DNA of 35,758 nt from a virus. The notes beneath the pieces were generated by a model. It did no database searches. It was given only the letters and a program-made list of their open reading frames with translations, and was not told the DNA's origin. How positions within the stretch are numbered: position 1 is the first letter of the stretch; the number at the start of each line of letters is the position of its first letter. The stretch lies in IMG/VR virus record IMGVR_UViG_3300032249_000675, positions 1 through 35,758 of that record; one strand, written 5' to 3'. The position numbers and the translations under genes are program-made. Positions 1 to 7,499 of this stretch are shown in pieces.

Positions 1-27
1 AAAATAATATAGAGTTATCTTAAGTAA

Positions 28-183
28 AGTACTGATTGTAGAGCCATTATAGAACTTGATTCAGATAACACGCAAAAAACCATACAAACTATCGCGAAAT
101 ATCAACATAAAATATCACTCAGCTTTAAATGCTTTATAACCAACGATTCAAAAAGCTATGAGTATTTATTGGGATTAGGGTAA
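28..183 (+). pseudogene. Reading-frame remnant, 51 codons, no start codon
   Basis: An open frame follows the TAA at 25-27 and ends in TAA at 181-183. It contains no ATG, GTG or TTG in a start context. The end reads ...SYEYLLGLG. It could be the 3' end of a decayed gene or chance. I do not recognise a family. It is read toward the phage genes but separated from them by about 440 non-coding bases. Confidence 0.2.
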
Positions 184-622
184 ATTCATTGCACCAGTGA
201 GCGTATAACTACCTTAGCGTTACAGTTCTGGAGTTATTTCAAAATTCCCAGCTTCCTATTCGCCCCAACAAAAGATAGCCGATAAAAAAATGATAAGAGA
301 TAGCCGATTAAAAACATGACAATAGACAGCCGATAATGAGCTAGTTAATAGAAAAATAGCCTATTGCTTTAGACGGGGTTGGAGGGGTTTTATTTCCACA
401 TTCATTACCATCTTTAAACCCCACACATCAGAATCTCAAAATTTCAAAATCAAAGACATTAACCAAGCAATCAATCAGAAGCATCACAAAACCCCTTTAA
501 AACCCTCAAGGTTAAACAAAAACCATATTAAAGCCATAATTACCCAAAAAAAAGAAAACGAATCAATTTAAAGCGATTTAAACGAGCAATAAACAAAATC
601 AAGAAGGTGGTATATTGTTTTT
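184..622. other. Left-end non-coding region
   Basis: About 440 bases without a convincing gene on either strand, as every frame is broken by frequent stops. It holds the three GAYAGCCGAT repeats at 274-334. A G-rich stretch near 375-391 (AGGGGTTTT) has its inverse (AAAACCCCT) about 100 bases downstream. An A-rich run leads into the first ORF. It lies just upstream of the terminase genes, where packaging sites often occur, but no cos or pac site can be proven here. Confidence 0.5.
274..334. repeat. Three direct repeats GAYAGCCGAT, period 25-26
   Basis: GATAGCCGAT occurs at 274-283 and 299-308, and GACAGCCGAT at 325-334. The spacing is 25 and 26 bases, with A-rich sequence between. Regular spacing of this kind suits a protein-binding array (packaging, partition or regulatory), or the multiple terminal repeats of an IS21-type element. 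No transposase is present, so neither reading is established. Confidence 0.55.
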
Positions 623-625
623 ATG
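611..625 (+). promoter_or_regulatory. Possible leaderless promoter of the packaging operon
   Basis: TATATT at 611-616 is followed by exactly six bases and then the ATG at 623, the spacing seen at other operon starts in this window. No good -35 is present. The G-rich AAGGTGG at 604-610 could instead be a Shine-Dalgarno, but at 12 bases it would be further away than in most neighbouring genes (7-11). Confidence 0.35.
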
Positions 626-793
626 GTTAGTGTATGGGCATTAGTTAAGGAAATGAAAGAATTGTTAAGCGAGCAAGGTTGTTTTGAGGTAAGTACAAAG
701 CCATTAACCCTGCATGAGGCGATGAGTAGTGCGTTAGAGGATTATTTGGCGATAGAGGAGCAGTTTAGAGAAAGTAGAGATGAGCGAATCTAA
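623..793 (+). CDS. Small protein upstream of terminase, 56 aa
   Basis: An ATG at 623 opens a 56-codon frame ending in TAA at 791-793, overlapping the next gene by 14 bases. It begins MVSVWALVKEMKELL and looks like one helical, acidic domain. It is the first gene of the rightward packaging operon. I know no named family. The clean frame, overlap and position argue that it is real. Its function is unknown; a structural or packaging accessory role is only suggested by position. Confidence 0.55.
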   Translation: MVSVWALVKEMKELLSEQGCFEVSTKPLTLHEAMSSALEDYLAIEEQFRESRDERI

Positions 794-1136
794 AGATTTT
801 TTCAAGGATAAGAATTTTAGCATTCAGGCTGAGAGGTTGGAATTATACGAAGGCTTAAAGCGTTTAGAGGATGCTGCTGAGGAATTAGACCCAGTAAATG
901 CGGCTAAGGTTTTGTTAGATGCTAAGGGTTCTAGGATAAAGTTGTTAAATGATATGCAGAATTCGATTTATGCAGAAGAAAAGATTGAAATTGCTATAGA
1001 GGCTACCCGTAAGCAGGCGGATAATAGTAATGTTAAATTTTTCATTCCGACGTTTAGAGAGGTTAAGGATGAGCATGGCAGGATACGTTTAGTTCCGACT
1101 AAGGCGAATACTGAGGAGATGAAGTTAATTGAGTGA
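780..1136 (+). CDS. Putative terminase small subunit
   Basis: This 118-residue, mainly helical acidic protein directly precedes and overlaps (8 bases) the large terminase gene, the standard place for the DNA-recognition subunit of the packaging motor. The central helices (about residues 15-80, with LEDAAEELDPVNAAKVLLDA) would suit oligomerisation. An obvious N-terminal helix-turn-helix is not visible. The call rests on position and size rather than on a recognised motif. An alternative is an unrelated packaging accessory protein. Confidence 0.6.
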   Translation: MSESKDFFKDKNFSIQAERLELYEGLKRLEDAAEELDPVNAAKVLLDAKGSRIKLLNDMQNSIYAEEKIEIAIEATRKQADNSNVKFFIPTFREVKDEHGRIRLVPTKANTEEMKLIE

Positions 1137-2697
1137 TGAACTTTCTAAGGTTAGTAATTGGCGTGAGATTGCGGCAAATCCTGAACATCCTTTGCATTAT
1201 CAGAATGTTTACGATGCAAGTGAGTATGTAGCTCCTATTGAAGTTTTTGATAGCAAGGTAACTGCTGAGGAATGTAATGAGATTTTAGGTAATCTTTGGG
1301 GGAAATTTGAGCCGACGTTTTATCAGTTTGAGTGGTTTAAGTTTTTTAATCAGCGTGATGATAAGGGGCGGTTAAAGAAGCATTTAGACGGGATTGCTAT
1401 AGTTCATAGGCGTGCGGGGAAGAGTACGGCTATCCCGTTATGTATTGCGTTACCTCGAATGTTAGAGGATAGAGGGCTGTATATACATGCTTTCCCGAGT
1501 TTAACGCAAGCAAGGGCGGCGATATGGAATGGTTTAGGTAGGGTTACACGTGATCCTGATGAGCAGGCGATACCTTATTTGGAGTTATTCCCTAAAAAGC
1601 TTTGGAAGCGTAAAGATAACCATGCGATGACTTTAGAGTTAGTTAATGGTTCAGTTTATCGTTTAGTTGGGGTTGTTGGTGCAGATGGAACGGCTAATCA
1701 TTTAAGGGGTTTAAATCCGATTGGGGTTATATGCGATGAGTATCCTGAATGGCGAAGTGGGGTTTTTGAAGAGATTTTTTCGCCAATTCTTGCACAGAAT
1801 GGAGGATTTAGCTTTAAGGTTGGTACTCCTAAAGGTGAAAATCATGCACATAGGGATTATATGTATAACCTTGAGCATGAATCGGATAAGAAGCGTGCTT
1901 GGTTATATGGGATTGAGGATACTTACTACAACGATGGCGACCCAGTAATAACAAAAGAATATGTTGATGAATTAATCGCTAAAGGGATGGACCCTGAAAT
2001 TGCGATGCAAGAATTTTATTGTTCTTTCAAGGCAAGTGCTAGCGGTTCTTATTTTAAACATCAAATGCACGCTATAGATGAAGAGGGTAGAATAACGCAT
2101 GTACCGCATAATTCAAATTTGCAGACTTTTGCAAGTTTAGATTTAGCGGAGGGGGAAGATTTGATGACTGCTGTAATTCATCAACATCCTGATAAGAACA
2201 CGATACATATTGTTGATAATTTTGTTTCTAAAGATATGGCAAGCGGGCAGTTTACGGACATGATACGCAATAAATATACGATTGATGTATGGTTTTTGCC
2301 GTGGGATGCAACAAAACGCCAAGATAAAATGGATAAATTGCAATCAAGGGCAGAGACGTTAAGGAAGCAGAAGGGTTTAAAGATTGTTATTATCCCGAAA
2401 ACAAATGATTTAGCGGGCAATATTGAATGGGTTCAAGAAGTTTTAGCTTATTGTTTTTTTGATAAGGAAAAATGCCGCAGATTAATTAATGATTTACGGA
2501 ATTATAAACGGAAGAAAAATACAGAGGGAGTTTTTACTAAAGTTCCAGTACATGATAAGCATTCGCACAACGCTGATGCGGTTCGCTGTATGGCAAGTGC
2601 TTATAAGTTAGATGTAATTCCTGTTCATTCTTTACAGAGGCATAAAAAAATGATTGAGTTACCAAGCTTTGCAAATTATAAACGTGGTGTAAAATAA
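1129..2697 (+). CDS. terL: Terminase large subunit (packaging ATPase/nuclease)
   Basis: Motor protein that pumps DNA into the prohead and cuts concatemers. The ATPase half has Walker A HRRAGKST at residues 93-100, Walker B VICDEYPEW at 200-208 (Asp203, Glu204) and a coupling motif VGTPKG at 231-236. The RNase H-like nuclease half has Asp338 in FASLDLAEGED and a C-terminal HDKHSHNADAVRC (475-487) whose Asp483 would complete the metal site. The length, 522 aa, is normal for TerL. Translation most likely starts at TTG 1129, overlapping the preceding stop; the nearby ATG at 1136 is in another frame. Confidence 0.95.
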   Translation: MSDELSKVSNWREIAANPEHPLHYQNVYDASEYVAPIEVFDSKVTAEECNEILGNLWGKFEPTFYQFEWFKFFNQRDDKGRLKKHLDGIAIVHRRAGKSTAIPLCIALPRMLEDRGLYIHAFPSLTQARAAIWNGLGRVTRDPDEQAIPYLELFPKKLWKRKDNHAMTLELVNGSVYRLVGVVGADGTANHLRGLNPIGVICDEYPEWRSGVFEEIFSPILAQNGGFSFKVGTPKGENHAHRDYMYNLEHESDKKRAWLYGIEDTYYNDGDPVITKEYVDELIAKGMDPEIAMQEFYCSFKASASGSYFKHQMHAIDEEGRITHVPHNSNLQTFASLDLAEGEDLMTAVIHQHPDKNTIHIVDNFVSKDMASGQFTDMIRNKYTIDVWFLPWDATKRQDKMDKLQSRAETLRKQKGLKIVIIPKTNDLAGNIEWVQEVLAYCFFDKEKCRRLINDLRNYKRKKNTEGVFTKVPVHDKHSHNADAVRCMASAYKLDVIPVHSLQRHKKMIELPSFANYKRGVK

Positions 2698-2701
2698 GAG
2701 C

Positions 2702-2944
2702 ATGGTATCAGGTGGCGTTCCAAAAGATTTAAGCGAAGAAGAAACGGCAGCTTATGCCTTGCGTAAAGCTAATAAACAGGCTTTAAAGCAGCTTTCTTTA
2801 TTGGCAGAAAGAAAGACGATAAGTGATTTTGATACGAATATTCCATTAACGCCGCTTGAGCAGGCGAAGCAAGATGAAGCTAATAAATTTGGTGGGGGGT
2901 TAATCCTGCCTAAAGGTAAAAAGAATGAACGAAAAATTATTTAA
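2702..2944 (+). CDS. Small hypothetical protein between terminase and portal
   Basis: An 80-residue, highly charged protein starting four bases after the TerL stop and overlapping the portal start by 20 bases. The N-terminal half is Ala/Lys/Glu-rich helix (about residues 10-45) and the end is basic and Gly-rich (FGGGLILPKGKKNERK). I recognise no family. Tight packing between terL and the portal gene implies co-translation and a role in packaging or portal assembly, but this is inference. Confidence 0.7.
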   Translation: MVSGGVPKDLSEEETAAYALRKANKQALKQLSLLAERKTISDFDTNIPLTPLEQAKQDEANKFGGGLILPKGKKNERKII

Positions 2945-4547
2945 AGCTTTTAGTGATTGTGCAGCAGATCGTTCTAATTACGATAATGAATGGCGGGCAA
3001 TATCTGAGCATTTAAGCCCTGAATCAAGGGGTTTTAATACAAGTTCTTCTGACGGATTTGTTGATCAAACTAAAATTTTAGATTCGACTCCTGAAAGGGC
3101 AGCGGAAGATTTAAGTAGTGCTTTAGTATCCATGCTTGCAACGGAAAGCAAGAAATGGGGAAGCTTAAACATTGAAGGGTTTAGCGAAGAAGAAGATTTT
3201 GAATTAAGCAAAAATTTACAGATTGGTACTAATTTAGTTTTACAGCATTTAAGCCGCAGTAAAGCAAATTTTTATACAACATTTGGAGATATCGCTGATG
3301 ATTTAATTTTATATGGTCAAGGTTATGGCTATATGCACTCAACGATTGAAAATAAATCTAGTTATGTTCGCTTTTGCCGTTTGCCGCCTCAAGATTGTTA
3401 CATTAAAAGAAATAGCTATGGGGATGTATTTTATTTCTTTAGAAAATATAAACTTGATTTAGATGTCTTGTTAGCTGAATTTGATAATTTAGAGAAAGCC
3501 GAATGCACGGATTACGATAAAAAGCAGCTTAAAGAAAGCGGGAAGAAAAATGTAGATATTTTGCATTCAATAATGAAAACCGAATACGCTAAAGCTTTAG
3601 GGTGCAAGATAACTACTACTAAACCTTATGTGTCTTGTTATTTTATTTATGATACGAAGATTAAGATTTGGGAAGATGGTTACTCTCAATTCCCTATAGT
3701 CGCTCCATCTTGGAAGCGTAAAGCAGGCTCTTCTTATGGGCGTGGTCCAGGGCATAAAGCTTTGCCTGATATTAAAGTTTTAAATAGCATGATCGAATCT
3801 AACCTAGGTGCAGCCGAGGCAATGGTTACGCCGCCAATGGCAGTACCTTATGATTTATTGGTCGATACTGGGAAGGCTTTAGACTTAAGCCCAAAAGCGA
3901 TGACTTATTTATCAATGCAAGAGGCTTCTTTGGCAACAGGGATTATCAAGCCTGAGCCTTTAGTTACAGTGGCGAATTTACCAGTTAGCTTAGAGATGGA
4001 AGATCGCAGGCGTAACGGAATTGCACAAAGCTTCTTTTCTGACTTGTTAGTTGATTTTAAAAATGCTGAAATGTCCGCAACTGAAACGAGTATGCGTGAA
4101 AATTCAAGGGTAAGAAAATTAACAAATTATATATTACGCATTCAGGATGAGTTTTTAGCTCCTGCGTTTTTATTTGTTTTTAACCAATTGAAAGAATGGA
4201 AGATGTTAGATTTTCCTGATGATATGGAGTTAAAAGTTGATTTCACGAGTGCATTATATGAAGCTTCAAATGCTCAATCAATTACTTTACTCGAGAGAGC
4301 GTTAATAACTTTAGCAAATACTAAATCTATAGACCCATCTGTATTAGAAGCAATTAAGGAAGAGAAGTTTATACAATATGTATTTAAGAAAATCGGTGCT
4401 GATTTAAGCGTGTTAAAATCACCAGCAGAATTAGAAGAAGCGAAGGCACGCAGAGAAGAGACCGCTCAAGTAGCGAATATGCAAGGTGCAGCAGGGGCGG
4501 CAAAAGATTTAAGCCAAGCCGTAGCTTTACAGCAAGGGGTAATATGA
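2925..4547 (+). CDS. Portal / head-tail connector protein
   Basis: A 540-residue podovirus-type connector, the ring at the capsid vertex through which DNA enters and leaves and to which the tail is joined. It matches the head-to-tail connecting family in length and signatures: an early segment with DSTPERAAEDLSSALVSML (about residues 53-71) and a central SYGRGPGHKALPDIKVLN that precedes a conserved helix. The C-terminal 40 residues are Ala/Glu/Gln-rich. It follows terL and precedes the scaffold and capsid genes, the canonical order. The last four bases overlap the next ATG. Confidence 0.92.
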   Translation: MNEKLFKAFSDCAADRSNYDNEWRAISEHLSPESRGFNTSSSDGFVDQTKILDSTPERAAEDLSSALVSMLATESKKWGSLNIEGFSEEEDFELSKNLQIGTNLVLQHLSRSKANFYTTFGDIADDLILYGQGYGYMHSTIENKSSYVRFCRLPPQDCYIKRNSYGDVFYFFRKYKLDLDVLLAEFDNLEKAECTDYDKKQLKESGKKNVDILHSIMKTEYAKALGCKITTTKPYVSCYFIYDTKIKIWEDGYSQFPIVAPSWKRKAGSSYGRGPGHKALPDIKVLNSMIESNLGAAEAMVTPPMAVPYDLLVDTGKALDLSPKAMTYLSMQEASLATGIIKPEPLVTVANLPVSLEMEDRRRNGIAQSFFSDLLVDFKNAEMSATETSMRENSRVRKLTNYILRIQDEFLAPAFLFVFNQLKEWKMLDFPDDMELKVDFTSALYEASNAQSITLLERALITLANTKSIDPSVLEAIKEEKFIQYVFKKIGADLSVLKSPAELEEAKARREETAQVANMQGAAGAAKDLSQAVALQQGVI

Positions 4548-4813
4548 TAAAGACGATAAGCCGTTATGTGGCTACACTATTTAAAGATAAAGATGATTAT
4601 AAAAAAAGAGTTAAGCAGGCTTATGAAAGTATTCCAGCCGAAACATGGGATTTAATTATTTCAGATTTAATGCTTTACGCTGAATTTAATAAGCCTTGTT
4701 GGGATGAAAAGTTTACTCCTTTTATTGAGGGAAAAAGAGCAGTAGTGTTAAAGCTTTTAGCGAACAAGGAATTAACAGAGAAAGATTTTTTAGCAAATTT
4801 AGGAGAATATTAA
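4544..4813 (+). CDS. Hypothetical 89-aa protein between portal and scaffold
   Basis: Starts in an ATGA overlap with the portal stop and ends one base before the scaffold-like gene. It is a mixed-charge helical protein with aromatic residues (DLIISDLMLYAEFNKPCWDEK) and no signal peptide or TM segment. I recognise no family. Its place inside the head-assembly block suggests an assembly or minor virion role, which is inference only. Confidence 0.7.
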   Translation: MIKTISRYVATLFKDKDDYKKRVKQAYESIPAETWDLIISDLMLYAEFNKPCWDEKFTPFIEGKRAVVLKLLANKELTEKDFLANLGEY

Positions 4814-4814
4814 A

Positions 4815-5627
4815 ATGAACGAAGAAACACCAGCATTTAATTTTAGCGAGTTTAAAACTCAATACTTAGGGAATATTCAAGACCCTACCGAAAGGGAAAC
4901 ATTCCAAAAAAATTTAGAGCCGATAAAGGATGTTCAAGGTTTAGTTACGAGTTATGTTCATGCTCAAAAAGCAGTAGGCTCTAAAGTGAATTTACCTAAC
5001 GAAAAATCAGCTCCTGAAGAATGGGATAAATTATTTAATCGCTTAGGCAGACCCGAAAATGCAGATGGCTATGAGATTGAAACGCCTGATTATAAGTTTG
5101 ACGATAATGTTTTAAAAGAAATTAAAAAGGCAGCTCACGAGGCAGGCTTAACTAAGACTCAAGCAAATAAGGTTATCGGCTCTATCGCTAAGATGTCTAG
5201 GGAAGCAATGGAAGTTTTAGAATCCTCTAAAGCAGCACAGTTAGAAGCAGTTAAGGCAGAGCGTAGCAAATGGGAAGATTTATCAACGACTGAAACAAAA
5301 GTTGATTTATTTTTAAAGCAAAATACTAAAAACGTAGAAGATTACGAAAAGCTTAAGAACTTAATTGATACTGATAATAATTTGTTTAAGTTTGTGAAGG
5401 ATGTAGCTTTAACGAATACGCCTAAGGATATCGGGCAAACTCAAGCTAATTTATCAGCTAAAGAAACACCTGAGCAGGTAGCGGGTAGAATATTAAGCGA
5501 TAGAAATAATTTTAATGATTGGTACAATAATGCTGGTCGCAATATGCCTGAAAGCGTAAGAAGGGAATTGCAAGAAGCGATAAATAAATCAAACCCTAAA
5601 GAAATTGCTAAATACATAAGAAAATAA
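4815..5627 (+). CDS. Putative capsid scaffolding protein
   Basis: A 270-residue, highly charged helical protein immediately upstream of the capsid gene, as expected for the internal scaffold that directs prohead assembly and is then expelled. The segment LPNEKSAPEEWDKLFNRLG followed by RPENADGYE (about residues 59-87) is the Gly-Arg-Pro-x-x-x-x-Gly-Tyr type signature common in phage scaffolds. Long coiled-coil-prone helices span roughly 95-165, and a basic C-terminus (KEIAKYIRK) could bind coat protein. An AGGAG ribosome site lies 9 bases before the ATG. Confidence 0.8.
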   Translation: MNEETPAFNFSEFKTQYLGNIQDPTERETFQKNLEPIKDVQGLVTSYVHAQKAVGSKVNLPNEKSAPEEWDKLFNRLGRPENADGYEIETPDYKFDDNVLKEIKKAAHEAGLTKTQANKVIGSIAKMSREAMEVLESSKAAQLEAVKAERSKWEDLSTTETKVDLFLKQNTKNVEDYEKLKNLIDTDNNLFKFVKDVALTNTPKDIGQTQANLSAKETPEQVAGRILSDRNNFNDWYNNAGRNMPESVRRELQEAINKSNPKEIAKYIRK

Positions 5628-5634
5628 AGAAATT

Positions 5635-5663
5635 TTGAATCTTTATTAAAAATAGTGTAATAT
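5635..5663 (+). promoter_or_regulatory. Sigma70-like promoter of the capsid gene
   Basis: TTGAAT at 5635-5640 is separated by 17 bases from TAATAT at 5658-5663. The -10 is preceded by an extended TG at 5656-5657. Predicted transcription starts near 5670, giving a leader of about 125 bases before the capsid ATG. It lies just downstream of the scaffold stop codon. Confidence 0.65.
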
Positions 5664-5675
5664 ATAATTAATTCT

Positions 5676-5772
5676 CAATGAATCCGCTAGCGGGTAGTTC
5701 ATTGTTTAAGAATCCGTGTTACGGGTAGTTCTTGCTAGAAGAAATTAGTTATACGTTACTCTTTTGAGTAAC
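5676..5772 (+). promoter_or_regulatory. Structured capsid mRNA leader: two covarying hairpins plus a third
   Basis: Hairpin 1 (5676-5704) has arms CAATGAA and TTCATTG around CCG-CTAG-CGG. Hairpin 2 (5708-5733) has arms AAGAA and TTCTT around CCG-TGTTA-CGG. Both carry the same asymmetric internal loop, a single T on the 5' side and GTAG on the 3' side. The outer stems differ but remain paired, so structure is conserved rather than sequence alone. A third hairpin (5755-5772) is GTTACTC-TTTT-GAGTAAC. An AGAGG ribosome site (5784-5788) follows, 6 bases before the ATG. The role (translational operator or stability element) is inferred. Confidence 0.75.
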
Positions 5773-5794
5773 ACAAATTTAATAGAGGTAAATA

Positions 5795-6772
5795 ATGGTT
5801 TATTCAGTTGATCAAAACTGGATTAATACATACGAGGCAAATTTACATATTTTGTCTCAGCAAATGGACTCAGTATTTGAGGGCATTGTTAAAAAAGGTG
5901 ATATTAATTCAGAATTTAAATTTTTCCCACGTATCGGCTCGATTTCGATGTCCGCAAACACTACACCAAATCAAGCAACTTCATACTCTGATGTTGCACA
6001 TACGATGCGTTCAGTTGATTTTACGCAATATGATGTAGCTCTTTATGTTGATAAAAAGCTTGATGTTGCAAGAATGCTAACTGATCCGACAAGTTCTTAT
6101 GTCAAACTAGGTGTTGCAGCTTGGAAGCGTAAGATTGATGAGGTTTGTATTGCAGCCGCTTTAGGTACTGCTTACGATGGTAAAACGAGAGGTACTTCTA
6201 CGACATTCCCTACAGCTACTAGAACTATCGATGTTAATTACATTGATGGTAACCCAGTAGGTGCAGGTAATGGTACTGGTACTTGGACTAACAGAGCTCA
6301 ATCTGGTTTCACTTTAGCTAAAATCTTGAAGGCAAGAGAATTAACTTTAGCTTCTTTTGGTTTAGAGGCAGGCGATAGGCTTAATTGTCTTATCGGTCCA
6401 GCAGAAGAAACTGAGTTAATGGGTATTGCTGAATTTAAGAACAGAGACTTTAGCGAAGCTAGACCTTATGATAAACAAATGATTTACATGCCTTACATTG
6501 GCACATGGTTAGGTATTGACTTCTATAGATCAGTTCTTTTAACAGAGACTGACCCAGCGAGTGCAAGTAACCACTATAGATCATGTCTAATGTTCCCTAC
6601 AAGTGGACTAGGTGCTTACATTGGTAACAATTTAGAAGTTGATATTCGTCCAAACCCTGAAAGAAGAATGGTTCCGACTATTTATATTTCTGGTGGTATT
6701 GGTGCGGTCCGTATTGAAGAAGTTAAAATGGTTGAAATTAGAACTTCTAGCGGTATTGTTGATGCTTCTTAA
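5795..6772 (+). CDS. Major capsid protein
   Basis: A 325-residue coat protein forming the icosahedral shell. It is placed after the scaffold and resembles the Phage_capsid_2-like coat proteins of podoviruses: an N-terminal WINTYEANLHILSQQMDS, a central region with AAWKRKIDEVCIAAALG and a Gly/Thr-rich loop near residues 128-170, and a C-terminal beta-rich domain ending in a short acidic tail. The HK97 fold is expected from the family, not seen directly. It is transcribed as its own unit, with promoter and structured leader upstream and a strong terminator 39 bases after the stop codon, fitting a need for very high expression. Confidence 0.9.
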   Translation: MVYSVDQNWINTYEANLHILSQQMDSVFEGIVKKGDINSEFKFFPRIGSISMSANTTPNQATSYSDVAHTMRSVDFTQYDVALYVDKKLDVARMLTDPTSSYVKLGVAAWKRKIDEVCIAAALGTAYDGKTRGTSTTFPTATRTIDVNYIDGNPVGAGNGTGTWTNRAQSGFTLAKILKARELTLASFGLEAGDRLNCLIGPAEETELMGIAEFKNRDFSEARPYDKQMIYMPYIGTWLGIDFYRSVLLTETDPASASNHYRSCLMFPTSGLGAYIGNNLEVDIRPNPERRMVPTIYISGGIGAVRIEEVKMVEIRTSSGIVDAS

Positions 6773-6810
6773 TGTATAATTAAGTTTGTAATTCTTTCAT
6801 CATAAACCTT

Positions 6811-6844
6811 AAAACCCTCGGCATAAACCCCGAGGGTTTTTTTT
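6811..6844 (+). terminator. Intrinsic terminator after the capsid gene
   Basis: A perfect 11-base stem (AAAACCCTCGG at 6811-6821 and CCGAGGGTTTT at 6830-6840), an 8-base loop and eight consecutive T residues (6837-6844). It ends the capsid transcript and insulates it from the tail operon. The A-run on the 5' side means it could also work on the minus strand. Confidence 0.92.
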
Positions 6845-6853
6845 GTTACTCAT

Positions 6854-6917
6854 AACTCTATAGCTGACTATAGAGTTTAATAAGTCTATAGTCCACTATA
6901 GAGTTTAAGGGTATAAT
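6854..6917 (+). promoter_or_regulatory. Tail-operon promoter with two CTATAG dyads
   Basis: Dyad A is CTATAG-CTGA-CTATAG (6858-6873); its flanks extend the inverted repeat to 10 bases per arm (6854-6863 with 6868-6877). Dyad B is CTATAG-TCCA-CTATAG (6886-6901). Both are followed by AGTTTAA and lie 28 bases apart. TATAAT sits at 6912-6917, exactly 10 bases after dyad B. No -35 consensus exists at the proper distance; dyad B occupies that place. This looks like an activator-dependent or repressor-controlled late promoter. The ATG follows the -10 by six bases, implying a leaderless message. Confidence 0.7.
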
Positions 6918-6923
6918 GTAAAT

Positions 6924-7499
6924 ATGCTAGTAAACAGGCTTAATGTATTTAATTTAGCTTTAATGCAGTTAGGCAAAGACCCTGTAGTCGATGTTAATAG
7001 CCATACTGTTGAGTTAGCGAAGTTAAGAGCAGTTGAGCAAATGGCTTTAGAATCTTTACTCCAATCTCATAGATGGGATTTTGCCATTCAGAAGCAGGAA
7101 CTAACTTTTGTTCAAGATTTATTAAACGAGGAATTTATTAAGCTTTATTCAATCCCTAATAATTGTATAGAGATATGGAGAGTTTACGACGTTGAAGGCG
7201 AGGATTTAGATTATTCAAAAGATAGCCGAGGATTAGCGACAAGTTCAGATAGGGTTTTTATTGAGTATACTTTTTTGCAGACAGATTACGGGAAATACGA
7301 TGCGACGTTTTGCGAAGCTTTAGCAATGCGAATAGCAGCTTTAGCAGCTCCATCAGTGCAGCATTCAGATTCTAAAACTGATTATATTTCAAGCACGGGG
7401 CAAAAGAAGCAGGCGGTAGCAGCAAGTAAAGCCATTGGGAGAAGTCAAAGGAACTGGGAGCAAAACACCACTTGGTTAAGAAACAGGAATAATTATTAA
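6924..7499 (+). CDS. Tail tubular protein A-like (head-tail adaptor)
   Basis: A 191-residue homologue of the T7 gp11 type, forming the ring joining connector to tail nozzle. The start has the family pattern VNRLNVFNLALMQLGKDPVV, then alternating helices with LESLLQSHRWDFAI (about residues 45-58). The C-terminal part has CEALAMRIAALAAP (about 131-144). It is followed with a one-base overlap by the tube B gene, as in T7-like phages. There is no Shine-Dalgarno at the usual distance, and the ATG is positioned as the likely transcription start. Confidence 0.87.
   Translation: MLVNRLNVFNLALMQLGKDPVVDVNSHTVELAKLRAVEQMALESLLQSHRWDFAIQKQELTFVQDLLNEEFIKLYSIPNNCIEIWRVYDVEGEDLDYSKDSRGLATSSDRVFIEYTFLQTDYGKYDATFCEALAMRIAALAAPSVQHSDSKTDYISSTGQKKQAVAASKAIGRSQRNWEQNTTWLRNRNNY

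Noticed and set aside
274-334. CRISPR array
   Set aside because: Only three 10-base repeats with 15-base gaps; too short for a CRISPR repeat-spacer pattern.
6750-6790. Programmed frameshift at the end of the capsid gene as in T7 gp10
   Set aside because: No slippery run at the stop and no long open frame continuing in +1 or -1 before the terminator.
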